Shown: positions 16,558 through 25,663, counted from the stretch's first letter. The stretch: DNA of 33,701 bases from an uncultured Myxococcales bacterium (GCA_937872925.1 CALMUT010000246.1:1-33701); one strand, 5' to 3'. The notes: generated by a model from the sequence alone, not told the origin. Translations and numbers: made by a program.

Positions 16558-17313
16558 GTGACTCTTCAAGGGCAAATTGACACGTTGGAGCGCCTCGCGG
16601 CACTTGATGCGGAGCTGGCGTCCCTAGCCGAAGAACTAGCCGTAGAGCGGGACTCTTTCGACGGAAAGAAGTCCCAGCTGGCCGAATTGGAAGCCAGCCT
16701 GAGCGCCACGGCCGAGAGCGTGCAGGAAATGGAAAAGACTCGCGGCGATTTGATCCAAGAGGTGCGCCAAATGAGCCTCCAGATCGATCGCTCCCGCGAG
16801 AAGATGTCTCGGGTGCGGACCGAGCGCGAGGCCAACGCGGCTCAGCGCGAACTGGAAGAGCTCCGCAAGCTATTCCGGGACCGCGAGATTGAAATCGAGA
16901 AGCTCGCCGGGTTCATCGAGCAAGCCAAGACCGAAGCAGAGACCACCACGGCGAAACGCGACGAGCTATTGCAGGAGGTGGGTGCCAGTGAAGGCGATGT
17001 GACCTCTCACCTTGGTGAAGTGCAGAGCCGAATGAACGACAAACAGAAGAACCGCCAGGGCCTGACAGAAAAGCTGCCCGCGACGTTGTTCCGCCGCTAC
17101 GAAATGATTCGCAAGCGCCTGGGCACGGCGATCTGCTCCACCACGGATGGCACTTGCAGCGAGTGTCACATGTTGCTGCCGCCGATGATGTACCAGACCC
17201 TGATGCGAGGTCAGGAGTTCGGTCAGTGTCCGAGCTGTGTACGCATCCTGTATTTTCGCCCGGACGCGCCCGCCGAGACCGTTGAGACTCAGGACACCCC
17301 AAGCGGACCATGA
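16558..17313 (+). CDS. Coiled-coil protein with C-terminal zinc ribbon (DUF164/CT398-like)
   Basis: A 251-residue protein with a GTG start behind AAGGAG. Residues 5-180 are almost continuous coiled coil, rich in Glu, Lys, Arg and Leu (LAALDAELASLAEELAVE, MEKTRGDLIQEVRQM). After KLPATLFRRYEMIRKR comes a C4 zinc ribbon at about 192-230 (C-STTDGT-CSEC...QCPSC-VRILYF), the signature of the CT398/DUF164 family. Members are structurally known but poorly understood, with proposed roles in nucleic-acid or secretion-related complexes. It lies 54 bp after the tRNA and 29 bp before the kinase gene, so it may share a transcript with the kinase. Confidence 0.88.
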   Translation: MTLQGQIDTLERLAALDAELASLAEELAVERDSFDGKKSQLAELEASLSATAESVQEMEKTRGDLIQEVRQMSLQIDRSREKMSRVRTEREANAAQRELEELRKLFRDREIEIEKLAGFIEQAKTEAETTTAKRDELLQEVGASEGDVTSHLGEVQSRMNDKQKNRQGLTEKLPATLFRRYEMIRKRLGTAICSTTDGTCSECHMLLPPMMYQTLMRGQEFGQCPSCVRILYFRPDAPAETVETQDTPSGP

Positions 17314-17342
17314 AGTGGTGCGGTTGAGGGGCTGAGGGGACC

Positions 17343-18674
17343 ATGAAAGCGTGCTCTGCCTGTGGGCGTTTGTATCCGGACGATTCGGGGTTTTGCCCCG
17401 TCGACGGACAGGCGCTCGTCAGCGCGACCCAGGCACCCGTCGCAAGCAGCGACGATGACGCACGCATCGGACAAATCATGTGCACCCGCTACCAGGTGCG
17501 CCGGGTGGTGGCAGATGGCGGCATGGGCCGGGTCTACGAGGCCCTCGACATGGTCGATCGCGGCAACGTCGCCCTCAAAATCCTGCACCCGGATGTGGCT
17601 CAAGATGAAGTCAGCGTCGAGAGGTTCCGTCGGGAGTTCGAAGTCAGCAAGTTGCTGCCCCACGACCATATCGTCGACGTTCGAGATTTTCAGCCGACTC
17701 ACGATGGCAGTTTCGCCCTGGCCATGGAGTTTCTCTATGGGGAGGAGCTGCGCAATACCCTCAAGCGGGAGCTCGTCATCCCAGCGGCGCGCGTGGTGCG
17801 CATGCTCAGCCAGATCGCCCTGGCCTTAGACGAAGCTCACCAGCGCAAGCTGGTGCATCGGGATCTGAAGCCCGACAACATCTTCCTGTGCCAGACCCGG
17901 GAAGGCGACATCGTCAAGATCCTCGACTTCGGTTCCGTTAAGGACAAGGGCGAAAGCGCGAAGAAGCTGACGGTCATGGGCACCACCATCGGTTCGCCCT
18001 ACTATATGGCGCCCGAGCAAGCGCAGGGACTCGACACTTTGGACCATCGCGCCGACGTATGGTCCTTGGCCGCCATTGCTTACGAATGTGTCACTGGCAA
18101 GGTTCCGTTTCAGGGCTCCAACGGCCCGTCGATCTTGCTGGAAATCTTGACCAAGGAGCCCGCCCCGCCGAGCAAAGTGGGGGGCGAGCAAAAGTATCCG
18201 ATCCCGCCGACGCTGGATCGCGTCATGATCCATGCGTTCAAGAAGAACGCGTCCATGCGCATCGGCTCCGTGGGGGCCCTGGCCGACGCAGTCGGAAGCG
18301 CTTACGGCCTCAGCGGGAACCACTTCGAGTGGGCTAAGACCACGGAGGCGGAGCTGGGCGCGAGCATTGAAGCGCAGATGGCGAGCCTCATGCTCGCCGA
18401 CGGGCGCCCCACCACGGCGGACGCCACGGCCGACGGCTTCTTCGGAGAATCGTCGTCTCTGGACGCGCCGGACCCCTTCGGAAGCACACAGCCTCCTCCG
18501 CAATTTGGGGGCGGCGGCATGGGCCAAGGCCAACCACCGATGCAGTACGGAGGTGTCCAGGACGACCTCGTGCCCATGGGCGTGCCGAAGAGCAACATGC
18601 TGCTGTTTCTAGCCATCGGCGCGGGTGCGTTCTTTTTCGTCATCGGCATCATCGTTGTCGTCTTGGTGTTCTGA
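17343..18674 (+). CDS. Eukaryotic-type Ser/Thr protein kinase, membrane-anchored
   Basis: A 443-residue kinase. It begins with a partial zinc-ribbon motif, CSACGRLYPDDSGFCPVDG, in which the fourth ligand is Asp. The kinase domain follows: glycine loop ADGGMGRVYEA, ATP-binding Lys in VALKIL, catalytic loop HRDLKPDN (about 172-179), DFG (about 195), and activation segment ending SPYYMAPEQ. The lobe ends near residue 320. A Pro/Gly/Gln-rich linker leads to a single C-terminal transmembrane helix (LLFLAIGAGAFFFVIGIIVVVLVF), so the kinase faces the cytoplasm with essentially no outer domain. All catalytic residues are present. Its substrate is unknown; an FHA-domain partner such as the activator at 4634 would be a logical but untested target. 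Confidence 0.94.
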   Translation: MKACSACGRLYPDDSGFCPVDGQALVSATQAPVASSDDDARIGQIMCTRYQVRRVVADGGMGRVYEALDMVDRGNVALKILHPDVAQDEVSVERFRREFEVSKLLPHDHIVDVRDFQPTHDGSFALAMEFLYGEELRNTLKRELVIPAARVVRMLSQIALALDEAHQRKLVHRDLKPDNIFLCQTREGDIVKILDFGSVKDKGESAKKLTVMGTTIGSPYYMAPEQAQGLDTLDHRADVWSLAAIAYECVTGKVPFQGSNGPSILLEILTKEPAPPSKVGGEQKYPIPPTLDRVMIHAFKKNASMRIGSVGALADAVGSAYGLSGNHFEWAKTTEAELGASIEAQMASLMLADGRPTTADATADGFFGESSSLDAPDPFGSTQPPPQFGGGGMGQGQPPMQYGGVQDDLVPMGVPKSNMLLFLAIGAGAFFFVIGIIVVVLVF

Positions 18675-18710
18675 GCCCCTTCCGATAGTTCGTGCTAAGA
18701 AGCGGGCGTC

Positions 18711-19214
18711 ATGAAAGCCCCCACTACTGGCACTCTTGTCGCCCTCACACTCTTGTCAGCCTGCGTCTGGACGGGATGCAGCAAGGAGCGCCCTGCCGAA
18801 CCCCAGGGCTCGCAGGCGGCGGCCGAACCCAAAGCAGCGGCGCCCGAAGCAAAGCCCCAAGCGCGGTACGACGAGGCGACGTTTGCCTTGGAACTGACGG
18901 CGGCGGGCACCTACAAGGCTGGCGAAGCCGGCGAGGTCACCGTCGTGCTGACTGCCAAAGAGCCGTTCAAGTGCAACGATAAGTATCCCTACAAGCTGAA
19001 GCTCGACGAAAACGAAGGCGTGAAGCTGGAGCGCGCCGTGCTGACGAAAGACGCGATTGCCCTGGAAAAGCAAAAAGCGGTCATGACCGTGCCGATCACG
19101 CCGAGTGCCCCGGGTGCCCGGCGGGTGTCCGGTGAATTCAGCTTCTCCGTATGCAGTGACGACAAATGCCTGATCGAAAAGCGTAAGCTGGCATTGGACG
19201 TTTCGGTGGAGTAA
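18711..19214 (+). CDS. Small lipoprotein, beta-rich
   Basis: A 167-residue protein with a lipoprotein signal (LLSACVWTGC, Cys near residue 23). A short Ala/Pro/Lys linker leads to a roughly 120-residue domain of alternating strands (YDEATFALELTAAGTYKAGEAGEVTVVLTA, VTVPITPS-like). It also has a Cys pair CSDDKC near the end and another Cys in FKCNDKYPY. The strand pattern suggests an immunoglobulin-like fold; the CxDDxC pair is reminiscent of DsbD N-terminal-type modules but too little matches to assign. It lies 36 bp after the kinase stop. Function unknown. Confidence 0.75.
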   Translation: MKAPTTGTLVALTLLSACVWTGCSKERPAEPQGSQAAAEPKAAAPEAKPQARYDEATFALELTAAGTYKAGEAGEVTVVLTAKEPFKCNDKYPYKLKLDENEGVKLERAVLTKDAIALEKQKAVMTVPITPSAPGARRVSGEFSFSVCSDDKCLIEKRKLALDVSVE

Positions 19215-19290
19215 TCGCCGCGGCGGCGGGTCCGCAAGCGCCCTCGCGACAGCGCTCACGACGGCGCCGACGGCGTGGTACCCTGCCGTC

Positions 19291-21543
19291 ATGGGTTCCG
19301 GAAAGATCCTAGACGAACTCTCGGCGATCGCTGAACGCGTCCAGCGGGAGTTTGAAGAGGAGCGGCGGCTGCTTTCGTTCTCCGAATACCTGGAGTTATT
19401 CGCTGGCGATCCCGTGCGCCACAGTCGCGATGCGGCTCGCTACATTCGCGACATGTTCGAGCACTACGGTCGGGTGGAAGTCGAACGCCCCTGGGGAACG
19501 GAGAATCGATTCCGACTCTTCGACCTGCCGTTCCTGTCCGAGGAGGACGCACAGCGCGACGCGCTGGTCGCCCACGAGCGCATCCAACTCGAGCTATTCC
19601 GGATCTTGAGCAACTTCGTGCGTGAGGGGCGACCCAACCGCGTCGTACTGCTGCACGGCCCGAACGGCTCTGCGAAGAGCACGGCGGCGGCGTGCATCAT
19701 GCAGGCCCTGGAGCACTACTCGGCGCAAGAAGACGGCGCGTTGTACCGCTTTCATTGGGTCTTCCCGAATCAGACCAAACTCAAAGGGTCCATCGGTTTC
19801 ACGGGCCGCCGCGGTGCGCACAAAGACGACGATGGCTACGCGCACCTGGCGGACAGCCAGATCGACGCGCGCCTCTTCATGGAAGTCCGGGATCACCCGC
19901 TGTTCTTGCTGCCCCAGCAGGAGCGCGGCGCACTGCTGGAGCGCATGTACGCATCGGCGGATGCTTCGGAACCTCCACCTGGGTGGATTCTGCGCGGCAA
20001 CCTCTCGCTCAAGAGCCGGCAGGTATTCGAAGCGCTGCTGACCAGCTATGAAGGATCCCTTGAAGAAGTGCTGCGGCATGTGCAAGTCGAGCGCTACTTC
20101 ATCTCTCGACGCTACCGCGTGGGGGCGGTCACGTTGGGGCCACAGCTTTCCGTAGACGCTGGAGAGCGTCAGGTGACGGCGGACCGCTCGCTTTCCGCGC
20201 TGCCGTCGTCGCTGCAAGCCATCACCATGTTCGAGGCCTTTGGCGAGCTAGTGGACGCGGCCGGCGGAATGATCGAGTTTTCCGACCTGCTCAAGCGCCC
20301 CCTGGACGCCTTCAAGTACTTGCAAATCACCGCAGAAACCGGGGAGGTGAGCCTGCGCTCGCAATCCGTGCAGGTGAACTGCGTGATGCTGGCGAGCGGC
20401 AACGAAGTGCATTTGTCTGCATTCCGCGAGCACCCAGAGTTCGAGAGTTTCCGCGGGCGCTTCGAGCTCGTGAAGATGCCCTACCTGCGGAACCACAACG
20501 ACGAACGCCAGATCTACGATGCGCAGATCGCGCCGCAGATCCGCAAGCACGTGGCGCCCCATGCCACGGAGATTGCTGCGCAGTTTGCCGTGCTGACGCG
20601 GATGCGTCGGCCTGACCCGGACCGTTACGAAAAGCCCCTGCGCGACGTGGTGAGTGAAATCACCGCCATTGAAAAGATGGACCTCTACGCCACGGGGATG
20701 CCGCCCGCGCGCTTGGAGGATGACGCAGCGAAGTCGCTTCGAGCGAGCATTGCGCAGCTGTACAACGAAGCAGAGGCGTATCCGATCTACGAGGGTAGCA
20801 TCGGCGCCAGCCCCCGCGAGATGCGCACGCTGCTCTTAGACGCCGCGCAAAACCCCCACTACCAGTGCCTGTCACCCTTTGCCGTCCTGGAGGCCTTGGA
20901 CCGCTTGTGTGAGCGCAGCAGCGAGTACACCTGGCTCCAAGAAGACAAGGCGCCAGGCGGGTATCACGACCACAAGCAGTTCCGTCTGCAGCTTCGCGAG
21001 CGCTTGCTAGACAAGTTAGAGGAGGAGTTCCGCGCGGCCAGTGGCTTGGTCGAAGAGCGGCAGTACACGGAGCTCTTCGATCGCTACATCAACCACGTGA
21101 GTAACTGGGTGAAGTCCGAAAAGGTACGCAACCCTCTCACGGGACAGTACGAAGAAGCGGACGAGCGCATGATGCAAGAGGTGGAAGCCTTGCTCGGCGC
21201 CGTCGACGAGTCCGAGTCCCTACGCCACTCGCTCATGAACCGCGTTGCCGCCTGGGCCATCGATCACCCGGGTGAGCCCGTGGACAACGGTCATGTGTTT
21301 CGGGCACAGATCAAGCGGCTGAAGGAAGCGTTCTTTGCGGAGCGGCGGGTGGCAGTGGCCAAGCTGACTCGGGACATGGTGTCTGTTTTCAGGGAGGACG
21401 TGGCCGGGCTGGACGAAGCCCGCAAGGCGGCCGCCGAAGCGTCGATCGCCGAGCTGAAACGCGCGTTTCACTACGAGGATAGCTCCGCCGCGGACGCCGC
21501 CGTGGCGTTGACGCGCGAACGCTTCGCCGACCTCCCGAGCTGA
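19291..21543 (+). CDS. prkA: PrkA-family serine protein kinase / AAA+ protein
   Basis: A 750-residue protein. The N-terminal PrkA AAA+ domain has SFSEYLELFAGDPVRHSRDAARYIRDMFEHYG and Walker A GPNGSAKST (about residues 123-131). Other family hallmarks are GEVSLRSQSVQVNCVMLASGNEVHL, the FRGRFELVKMPYLR segment, and a C-terminal domain with a YINHVSNWVKSEKVRNPLTG stretch typical of PrkA/YeaG. Family members phosphorylate proteins or act as AAA+ ATPases in sporulation and starvation. This copy is longer than the 630-640 residue norm. The usual partners yeaH (DUF444) and spoVR are not beside it; an APC permease gene starts 6 bp after its stop. A possible function in development or starvation is inferred from the family. 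Confidence 0.92.
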   Translation: MGSGKILDELSAIAERVQREFEEERRLLSFSEYLELFAGDPVRHSRDAARYIRDMFEHYGRVEVERPWGTENRFRLFDLPFLSEEDAQRDALVAHERIQLELFRILSNFVREGRPNRVVLLHGPNGSAKSTAAACIMQALEHYSAQEDGALYRFHWVFPNQTKLKGSIGFTGRRGAHKDDDGYAHLADSQIDARLFMEVRDHPLFLLPQQERGALLERMYASADASEPPPGWILRGNLSLKSRQVFEALLTSYEGSLEEVLRHVQVERYFISRRYRVGAVTLGPQLSVDAGERQVTADRSLSALPSSLQAITMFEAFGELVDAAGGMIEFSDLLKRPLDAFKYLQITAETGEVSLRSQSVQVNCVMLASGNEVHLSAFREHPEFESFRGRFELVKMPYLRNHNDERQIYDAQIAPQIRKHVAPHATEIAAQFAVLTRMRRPDPDRYEKPLRDVVSEITAIEKMDLYATGMPPARLEDDAAKSLRASIAQLYNEAEAYPIYEGSIGASPREMRTLLLDAAQNPHYQCLSPFAVLEALDRLCERSSEYTWLQEDKAPGGYHDHKQFRLQLRERLLDKLEEEFRAASGLVEERQYTELFDRYINHVSNWVKSEKVRNPLTGQYEEADERMMQEVEALLGAVDESESLRHSLMNRVAAWAIDHPGEPVDNGHVFRAQIKRLKEAFFAERRVAVAKLTRDMVSVFREDVAGLDEARKAAAEASIAELKRAFHYEDSSAADAAVALTRERFADLPS

Positions 21544-21549
21544 GCACCC

Positions 21550-22812
21550 ATGGCGCGCGACCTGTCGGCGCCGACGCTGTCGTTCTGGTCGTTGCTTGCC
21601 CTTGGCGTCAACGGCATCGTGGGCGTGGGGATCTTCTTCGCGCCCCGGGACGTGGCCCGGCTGGTGCCAGGTCCCGCCGGGCTTTGGGTTTACGCGCTCA
21701 CCGCTTTATTGCTGTTGCCGATCGCCGCGGTGTACGCGGCCCTGGGCAGTCGCTTTGCAGAAGACGGCGGCCCGTTCGTCTGGGCCAAAGCGGCTTTTGG
21801 CAGCGGGGCGGGGTTTTTGGTGGGGTGGATCGCCTCGGTCAGCGCCGTGCTCAGCACCTCGGCGGTCGTTTCCGGGCTCGCGACTCACGCGGCGCCGCTT
21901 TTTGGCGTCACCGCTCCGTTGATGCGATCGGTCTTCGGCGCCGGCTTGGCCCTCGTGCTTGCCGTGGTGGCTGCGAGTGGGCTCCGCCCGAGCGCGTGGG
22001 TGTGGTCCGGGTTGACGCTGCTGAAGCTCGCGCCGCTCGTCGCGCTCGTGTTGGTTTTTCTCCTTAGCTCAGTCCCCGCAGCGGCTCCGGCACCCGACGC
22101 AGCGCTGGATCCGGCCAGTGCGCTGCCCCGCGCCATGTTGATTGTCGTCTTCGCTCTGCAAGGCTTCGAGATCGTCGTCGTGCCCGCAGGCAATTCTCCC
22201 GGGACCGGCCGCGCTGTGGCGGCAGCAACGTTGCTGTCGCTGGTTTTCGTGACAGCGTTGTATGTGGCGCTGCATGCGGCGTGTCTCGCGGTCCCGGCGC
22301 TGGGCGAGCAAGGCGCGCCGCTCGTGGCAGCGGCGGCGGCCCATGGCGGTGGCACGCTGCAGGCCGCCGTGGGGGTGGCGACGAATATCTCTGCGCTCGG
22401 CATTGCCTTCGGCATGTTTGCCATGACGCCGCGCTACTTGGCGGCCCTCGGGACGTCGCAGGGCCTCGGGGATTGGCTCGGGTGGCAGAGTCCGAAGCGC
22501 GTGCCGACCCGGGCGCTGTGGCTCACGACTGCGGTAGTGATGCTATTGGTATTGGGACCAGACCTGGAACAGCTATTCGTCCTTTCCAGCGTTGCGGTGG
22601 TGCTCCAATACACCGTCAGCGCGGCGGCACTGGTGCTCTTGGCGATGAAGCGTGTCCGCGGGCTCACGCGAGGGCACTTGTTGCTCGGTCCCTGCGCTCT
22701 TCTGCCCGTGGCGCTCGTTGCTTCCGCGGCGAGTCGCGTGGAGCTCTTGGCGACGGGCGGAGCGGTGGTTTTGGGCGCTGCAATTTGGCAGATCCGACGC
22801 CATTTCGCCTGA
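21550..22812 (+). CDS. APC-superfamily amino acid permease
   Basis: A 420-residue inner-membrane protein with about 12 hydrophobic segments. It opens with the APC core signature LLALGVNGIVGVGIFFAPRDVARL (unwound TM1). TM3-like AAFGSGAGFLVGWIASVSAVLS and TM6-like MLIVVFALQGFEIVVVPAGNSPG are also recognisable. The length fits the APC transporter fold. The substrate is probably an amino acid or polyamine; it cannot be narrowed. It starts 6 bp after the prkA stop, implying co-transcription. Confidence 0.88.
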   Translation: MARDLSAPTLSFWSLLALGVNGIVGVGIFFAPRDVARLVPGPAGLWVYALTALLLLPIAAVYAALGSRFAEDGGPFVWAKAAFGSGAGFLVGWIASVSAVLSTSAVVSGLATHAAPLFGVTAPLMRSVFGAGLALVLAVVAASGLRPSAWVWSGLTLLKLAPLVALVLVFLLSSVPAAAPAPDAALDPASALPRAMLIVVFALQGFEIVVVPAGNSPGTGRAVAAATLLSLVFVTALYVALHAACLAVPALGEQGAPLVAAAAAHGGGTLQAAVGVATNISALGIAFGMFAMTPRYLAALGTSQGLGDWLGWQSPKRVPTRALWLTTAVVMLLVLGPDLEQLFVLSSVAVVLQYTVSAAALVLLAMKRVRGLTRGHLLLGPCALLPVALVASAASRVELLATGGAVVLGAAIWQIRRHFA

Positions 22813-22863
22813 GGGCCCTCAGCGCACTGGCCCGGGCGCCGCTGCGGGTTATTCTGTTAGACA

Positions 22864-24207
22864 ATGCCCGCGCGACGCATTGTCGACCCCGGCGCCTTCG
22901 GAACCTCCGTGGTGCTGCACGCGGCGATCGTGTCGTTGGGTGCGTGGCTGTTGGCGCAAAGCGCAGAAGAGCGTTCCGCACTGCCGCCGAAGCTCCAGAC
23001 CGTGAGCGTGGACACGGTCCCGGCGGTGGGTATCGATTTGCCGAGAGTGTCGTCAGGGCAGCTGCCAGGCACGTCGGCGTCCGCTGAGCAGAAACAGCAG
23101 CCGGTCGCGCCGGGAGGTGGCGAGCGCGTGCCGCGCCCCGACGGACAGCAGGCCGGCCGAGGGGGAAGCGACACCGCGACGGCGGCTGCATTGAATCTGG
23201 CGGATCAGAACGACGGCCTGACGCTGGATCGCGATCCTTTCAATAGTCCGCGGCAGAGCCAGGTGCAGCGCATCAAGACAGCGCAAGAGCGGCGTAGCCT
23301 GGACGATCGCCGCGCCACGCCGAGCCCGATGCAGTTGGACTTTCTCGCGACGGGCGTCGGGTCTCTCGCGGAGCGCCGGGATCCCTCGCCCTTCAACCCT
23401 GGGGCGGGGCAGTGGGCCGGCACGCGAGCCGTGGCGCAAGGAGGACCCCGTGGCAATGCGGAGTTCCCTGCCGGTGGTCCCGAGCCTGAGGCTGGGGCGT
23501 CCCAAGAAGGTGAGACGGCTGCGCGCACGGCGGCTGGGCTGACCGGCGCGACGCGCGGGTCCGGCGTTTCGCGCCGAGCCGCGGTGGCGTTGGCTCGCCC
23601 GTGGGTCGTCCGTGCCCGCGCCGCGGTTCCGGCACCGACACGCGCGCGCGCTCAAGACACCGTAGACAGTCGGCAGGAAGTGGCAAGCGCGGTGCGCTCG
23701 CTGGTGCATGCGTCGTCCGCGGGTGCCAAGCACAACGGCGCGGGTCCTGGAGGCAGCGCCGGCCCCGGGTCGCCGGCCAGCGGCGCAGCGAGTGGCACGG
23801 GCGCGAAATCCACCGCGGCGGGCCATGGTCCCGGCAGCGCGCGGGATGGCAGCGCCGATCCGAATTTGATGGGCTACTTCCGCAACATCGAACGGCGCGT
23901 CGAACCCCACTGGCGCGACGCGTTTCCGGACTGGGCGGTGGCCCAGGGGCGCGGCGGATTGGCCGTCTTGAGCATCACGCTCTCCCCTGCCGGAAGTGTG
24001 CTTGCGGTTCGCGTGCAACGGGGCAGCGGCGTCGCCGAATTCGATCAAAACGTGATGCGCGCAGTGCGGCGGGCAGGGCCTTTTGGGCGCTTGCCGGCGG
24101 TCTACGCGGCGCGCCCCTTGACCCTACGCATGTCCTTCGATGCCGTGAATCCCGCGATCGGACGCGAGGGCGGCGGCCCCGGAGGCCGCCGTGCGCGAGC
24201 CCCTTGA
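22864..24207 (+). CDS. TonB C-terminal-domain protein (energy-transducer-like)
   Basis: A 447-residue protein. A single N-terminal hydrophobic anchor (GTSVVLHAAIVSLGAWLLAQ) is followed by about 320 residues of low-complexity Ala/Gly/Pro/Arg/Gln sequence, then a TonB_C-like domain at about 337-435: YFRNIERRVEPHWRD, GGLAVLSITLSPAGSVLAVRVQRGSGVAEFDQNVMRAVRRAGPFGRLP, PLTLRMSFD. This order matches TonB-family proteins that link an inner-membrane ExbB/ExbD motor to the outer membrane. No exbB, exbD or receptor gene is nearby. It is the last host gene before the integrated element. Confidence 0.85.
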   Translation: MPARRIVDPGAFGTSVVLHAAIVSLGAWLLAQSAEERSALPPKLQTVSVDTVPAVGIDLPRVSSGQLPGTSASAEQKQQPVAPGGGERVPRPDGQQAGRGGSDTATAAALNLADQNDGLTLDRDPFNSPRQSQVQRIKTAQERRSLDDRRATPSPMQLDFLATGVGSLAERRDPSPFNPGAGQWAGTRAVAQGGPRGNAEFPAGGPEPEAGASQEGETAARTAAGLTGATRGSGVSRRAAVALARPWVVRARAAVPAPTRARAQDTVDSRQEVASAVRSLVHASSAGAKHNGAGPGGSAGPGSPASGAASGTGAKSTAAGHGPGSARDGSADPNLMGYFRNIERRVEPHWRDAFPDWAVAQGRGGLAVLSITLSPAGSVLAVRVQRGSGVAEFDQNVMRAVRRAGPFGRLPAVYAARPLTLRMSFDAVNPAIGREGGGPGGRRARAP

Positions 24208-24245
24208 CCTAGCCCCCGCCGGCGTACATATTCGCGGCCCAAAAA

Positions 24246-24319
24246 GCCGAGGTAGCTCAGCTGGTTAGAGCACGCGCTTCATAAGCGTGGGGTCGTCGGT
24301 TCAAGTCCGACTCTCGGTA
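24246..24319 (+). tRNA. tRNA-Met (CAU), elongator type; attachment site of the element
   Basis: A cloverleaf is visible. The acceptor GCCGAGG pairs with TCTCGGT (24312-24318, two G-U pairs) and the discriminator is A. The D stem is GCTC/GAGC. The anticodon stem CGCGC/GCGTG encloses TTCATAA with CAT at 24280-24282. The T arm is GTCGG-TTCAAGT-CCGAC. CCA is not encoded. Its D arm and variable loop (GGTTAGAGCA, GGGTC) resemble elongator tRNA-Met. The 3' half runs directly into the integrase gene on the other strand, as expected for a tRNA used as an attachment site. Confidence 0.9.
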
Positions 24320-25603
24320 CCCGGAATCATTAGAGTTTTCACCAGGCGCCAAATTCAATCGTGCAGCGGTGATACTCAGATTGGGCAACGCCGCGGCAGG
24401 TAACTCCCTCGCCTTGGCGGTGTTGTTCAGGTAGCGCTGGTGCGCCTTGGCGTCGCTAGCGCCCGAAAGCGTCATGGCTGACTGCATGTCCACGCCAGCG
24501 TCTGCCAGGGCCTGCTTGTACTGCCGGCGCCCGCTGTGAAAGTCCACGGGGAGGGTGAATTGGGTGGCCTCCAAAAGCGGCAGCTCTTCGGCGTCCGGCT
24601 CACGGCGTTTCACCCAGAGGCAACGGACGTCTGGGCGGCCATTGCTCCGCATAACGTTGACGGATTCCAGAGCTTCGATGCCCCAGGCTCGGGCCAGGTC
24701 GCGCCGTAGCGCCTTCGCGATGCTGCCGGCCTTACGTTGCCCGCCAGCTCTGTCGCCGCGTCGAACAGGGAACATGAGGCCTTCGGTTGGGCGCCCGGCC
24801 CGCTCCCACCAGTCCCGCAGAATCGGGCGCAGCATATCGGGAACGACAAGCTTTTGAGGGCTTGCGGTCTTTTCGCGCGGAGCCCAGCCGTAGCTGAACC
24901 TTCCATCGGTGGTCTCGAAGGCTTCCCACTGCAACGCGCGAATGTCGCCCCAGCGCAGTCCGCCGAACATGCGGACGATGCATGCCATGGTCTGGCGCTC
25001 CAAGACCGCGCTGCGCCGCTTCTCGATCGGGTGCTCCCACGCGAGGTAGACCGCCAGCTTGTGATCGGGAATCACTGCGCGCTCGCGCTTGTCCACTTTC
25101 GCGGTCTTTGGAATCTTCACCTTCTTGCAGACGTTTTCGGACAGCACGTCGAAGCGCCAAAGCTCGCCAAGGACTGCCGAGACGTCGTTGCGCAAGTGAA
25201 TGCAGCTTTGTTTGCTGGCGCCTGCATCGGCCAGGGCGTTCAGAACGTCGCGGAGGTCGCCTGCTCTGACTTCGTCCACGCGCATGTGCCCAAGGGCAGG
25301 GAACACGTGCAGTCGAAGGCGGGCTAGCCTTGCGTCCTTCGACTTGATCCCACTCTCGCTGACGATGCGCCGCGCAGCTTGCTCGAACGTTTCGAGCTGA
25401 GTCGCCTCGGCCTCCAGCTCGGCCGCCGGTGCATTCATCTTGGCCAGCTTGCGCATCTTGATCCGCGCAACGGCCTTGTCTTTGGTGCCAAGGTCGAAGC
25501 TCTTCTGAACGGTCTCGCCGTCGACTTCGACGCGCATGCGAGCGCGCCAGCCGGACTTGCACCAGTAAAGCGAGCCAGTTCGTTCAGGGCCTGTCTTCGC
25601 CAT
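24257..25603 (-). CDS. Tyrosine recombinase/integrase of the element
   Basis: A 448-residue site-specific integrase. An N-terminal SAM-like core-binding region spans about residues 70-160. The catalytic domain has Arg I R217 (GGLRWGDIRAL), the HxxR box H356/R359 (DFHSGRR) and the nucleophile Tyr391 (HQRYL). The position that is usually His in an LGH motif reads LSG. ATG 25603 follows AAGGAT and a tiny upstream ORF. The last 20 residues (429-448) are read antisense through the tRNA-Met gene and end at a TGA inside it, so the tail RRPHAYEARALTS is antisense to the tRNA. It should catalyse integration and excision at tRNA-Met. It is probably the last gene of the leftward operon headed by the RHH gene. 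Confidence 0.93.
   Translation of the reverse strand: MAKTGPERTGSLYWCKSGWRARMRVEVDGETVQKSFDLGTKDKAVARIKMRKLAKMNAPAAELEAEATQLETFEQAARRIVSESGIKSKDARLARLRLHVFPALGHMRVDEVRAGDLRDVLNALADAGASKQSCIHLRNDVSAVLGELWRFDVLSENVCKKVKIPKTAKVDKRERAVIPDHKLAVYLAWEHPIEKRRSAVLERQTMACIVRMFGGLRWGDIRALQWEAFETTDGRFSYGWAPREKTASPQKLVVPDMLRPILRDWWERAGRPTEGLMFPVRRGDRAGGQRKAGSIAKALRRDLARAWGIEALESVNVMRSNGRPDVRCLWVKRREPDAEELPLLEATQFTLPVDFHSGRRQYKQALADAGVDMQSAMTLSGASDAKAHQRYLNNTAKARELPAAALPNLSITAARLNLAPGENSNDSGYRESDLNRRPHAYEARALTS
24295..24322. other. Inferred attL core at the tRNA 3' end
   Basis: The T arm and 3' acceptor of tRNA-Met (24295-24319) and the next few bases form the expected crossover region for the adjacent tyrosine integrase. 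Limits are approximate. No second copy was seen up to 33701, so attR should lie outside. Confidence 0.5.
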
Positions 25604-25606
25604 CTT

Positions 25607-25663
25607 CTAATCCTTACGCTGAAACCAACGCCACGCCTGTTCCTGAAACTCTTCTGCGGTCAT
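25607..25663 (-). CDS. 18-residue ORF directly upstream of integrase
   Basis: MTAEEFQEQAWRWFQRKD, ending TAG three bases before the integrase ATG. It is preceded by a strong purine-rich ribosome site (AAGGAAAGGA) 6 bp from its ATG. The integrase's own AAGGA lies inside its last codons. It could be a real micropeptide or a leader whose translation sets integrase translation. It is too short for homology; the call rests on the ribosome site and spacing. Confidence 0.45.
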   Translation of the reverse strand: MTAEEFQEQAWRWFQRKD

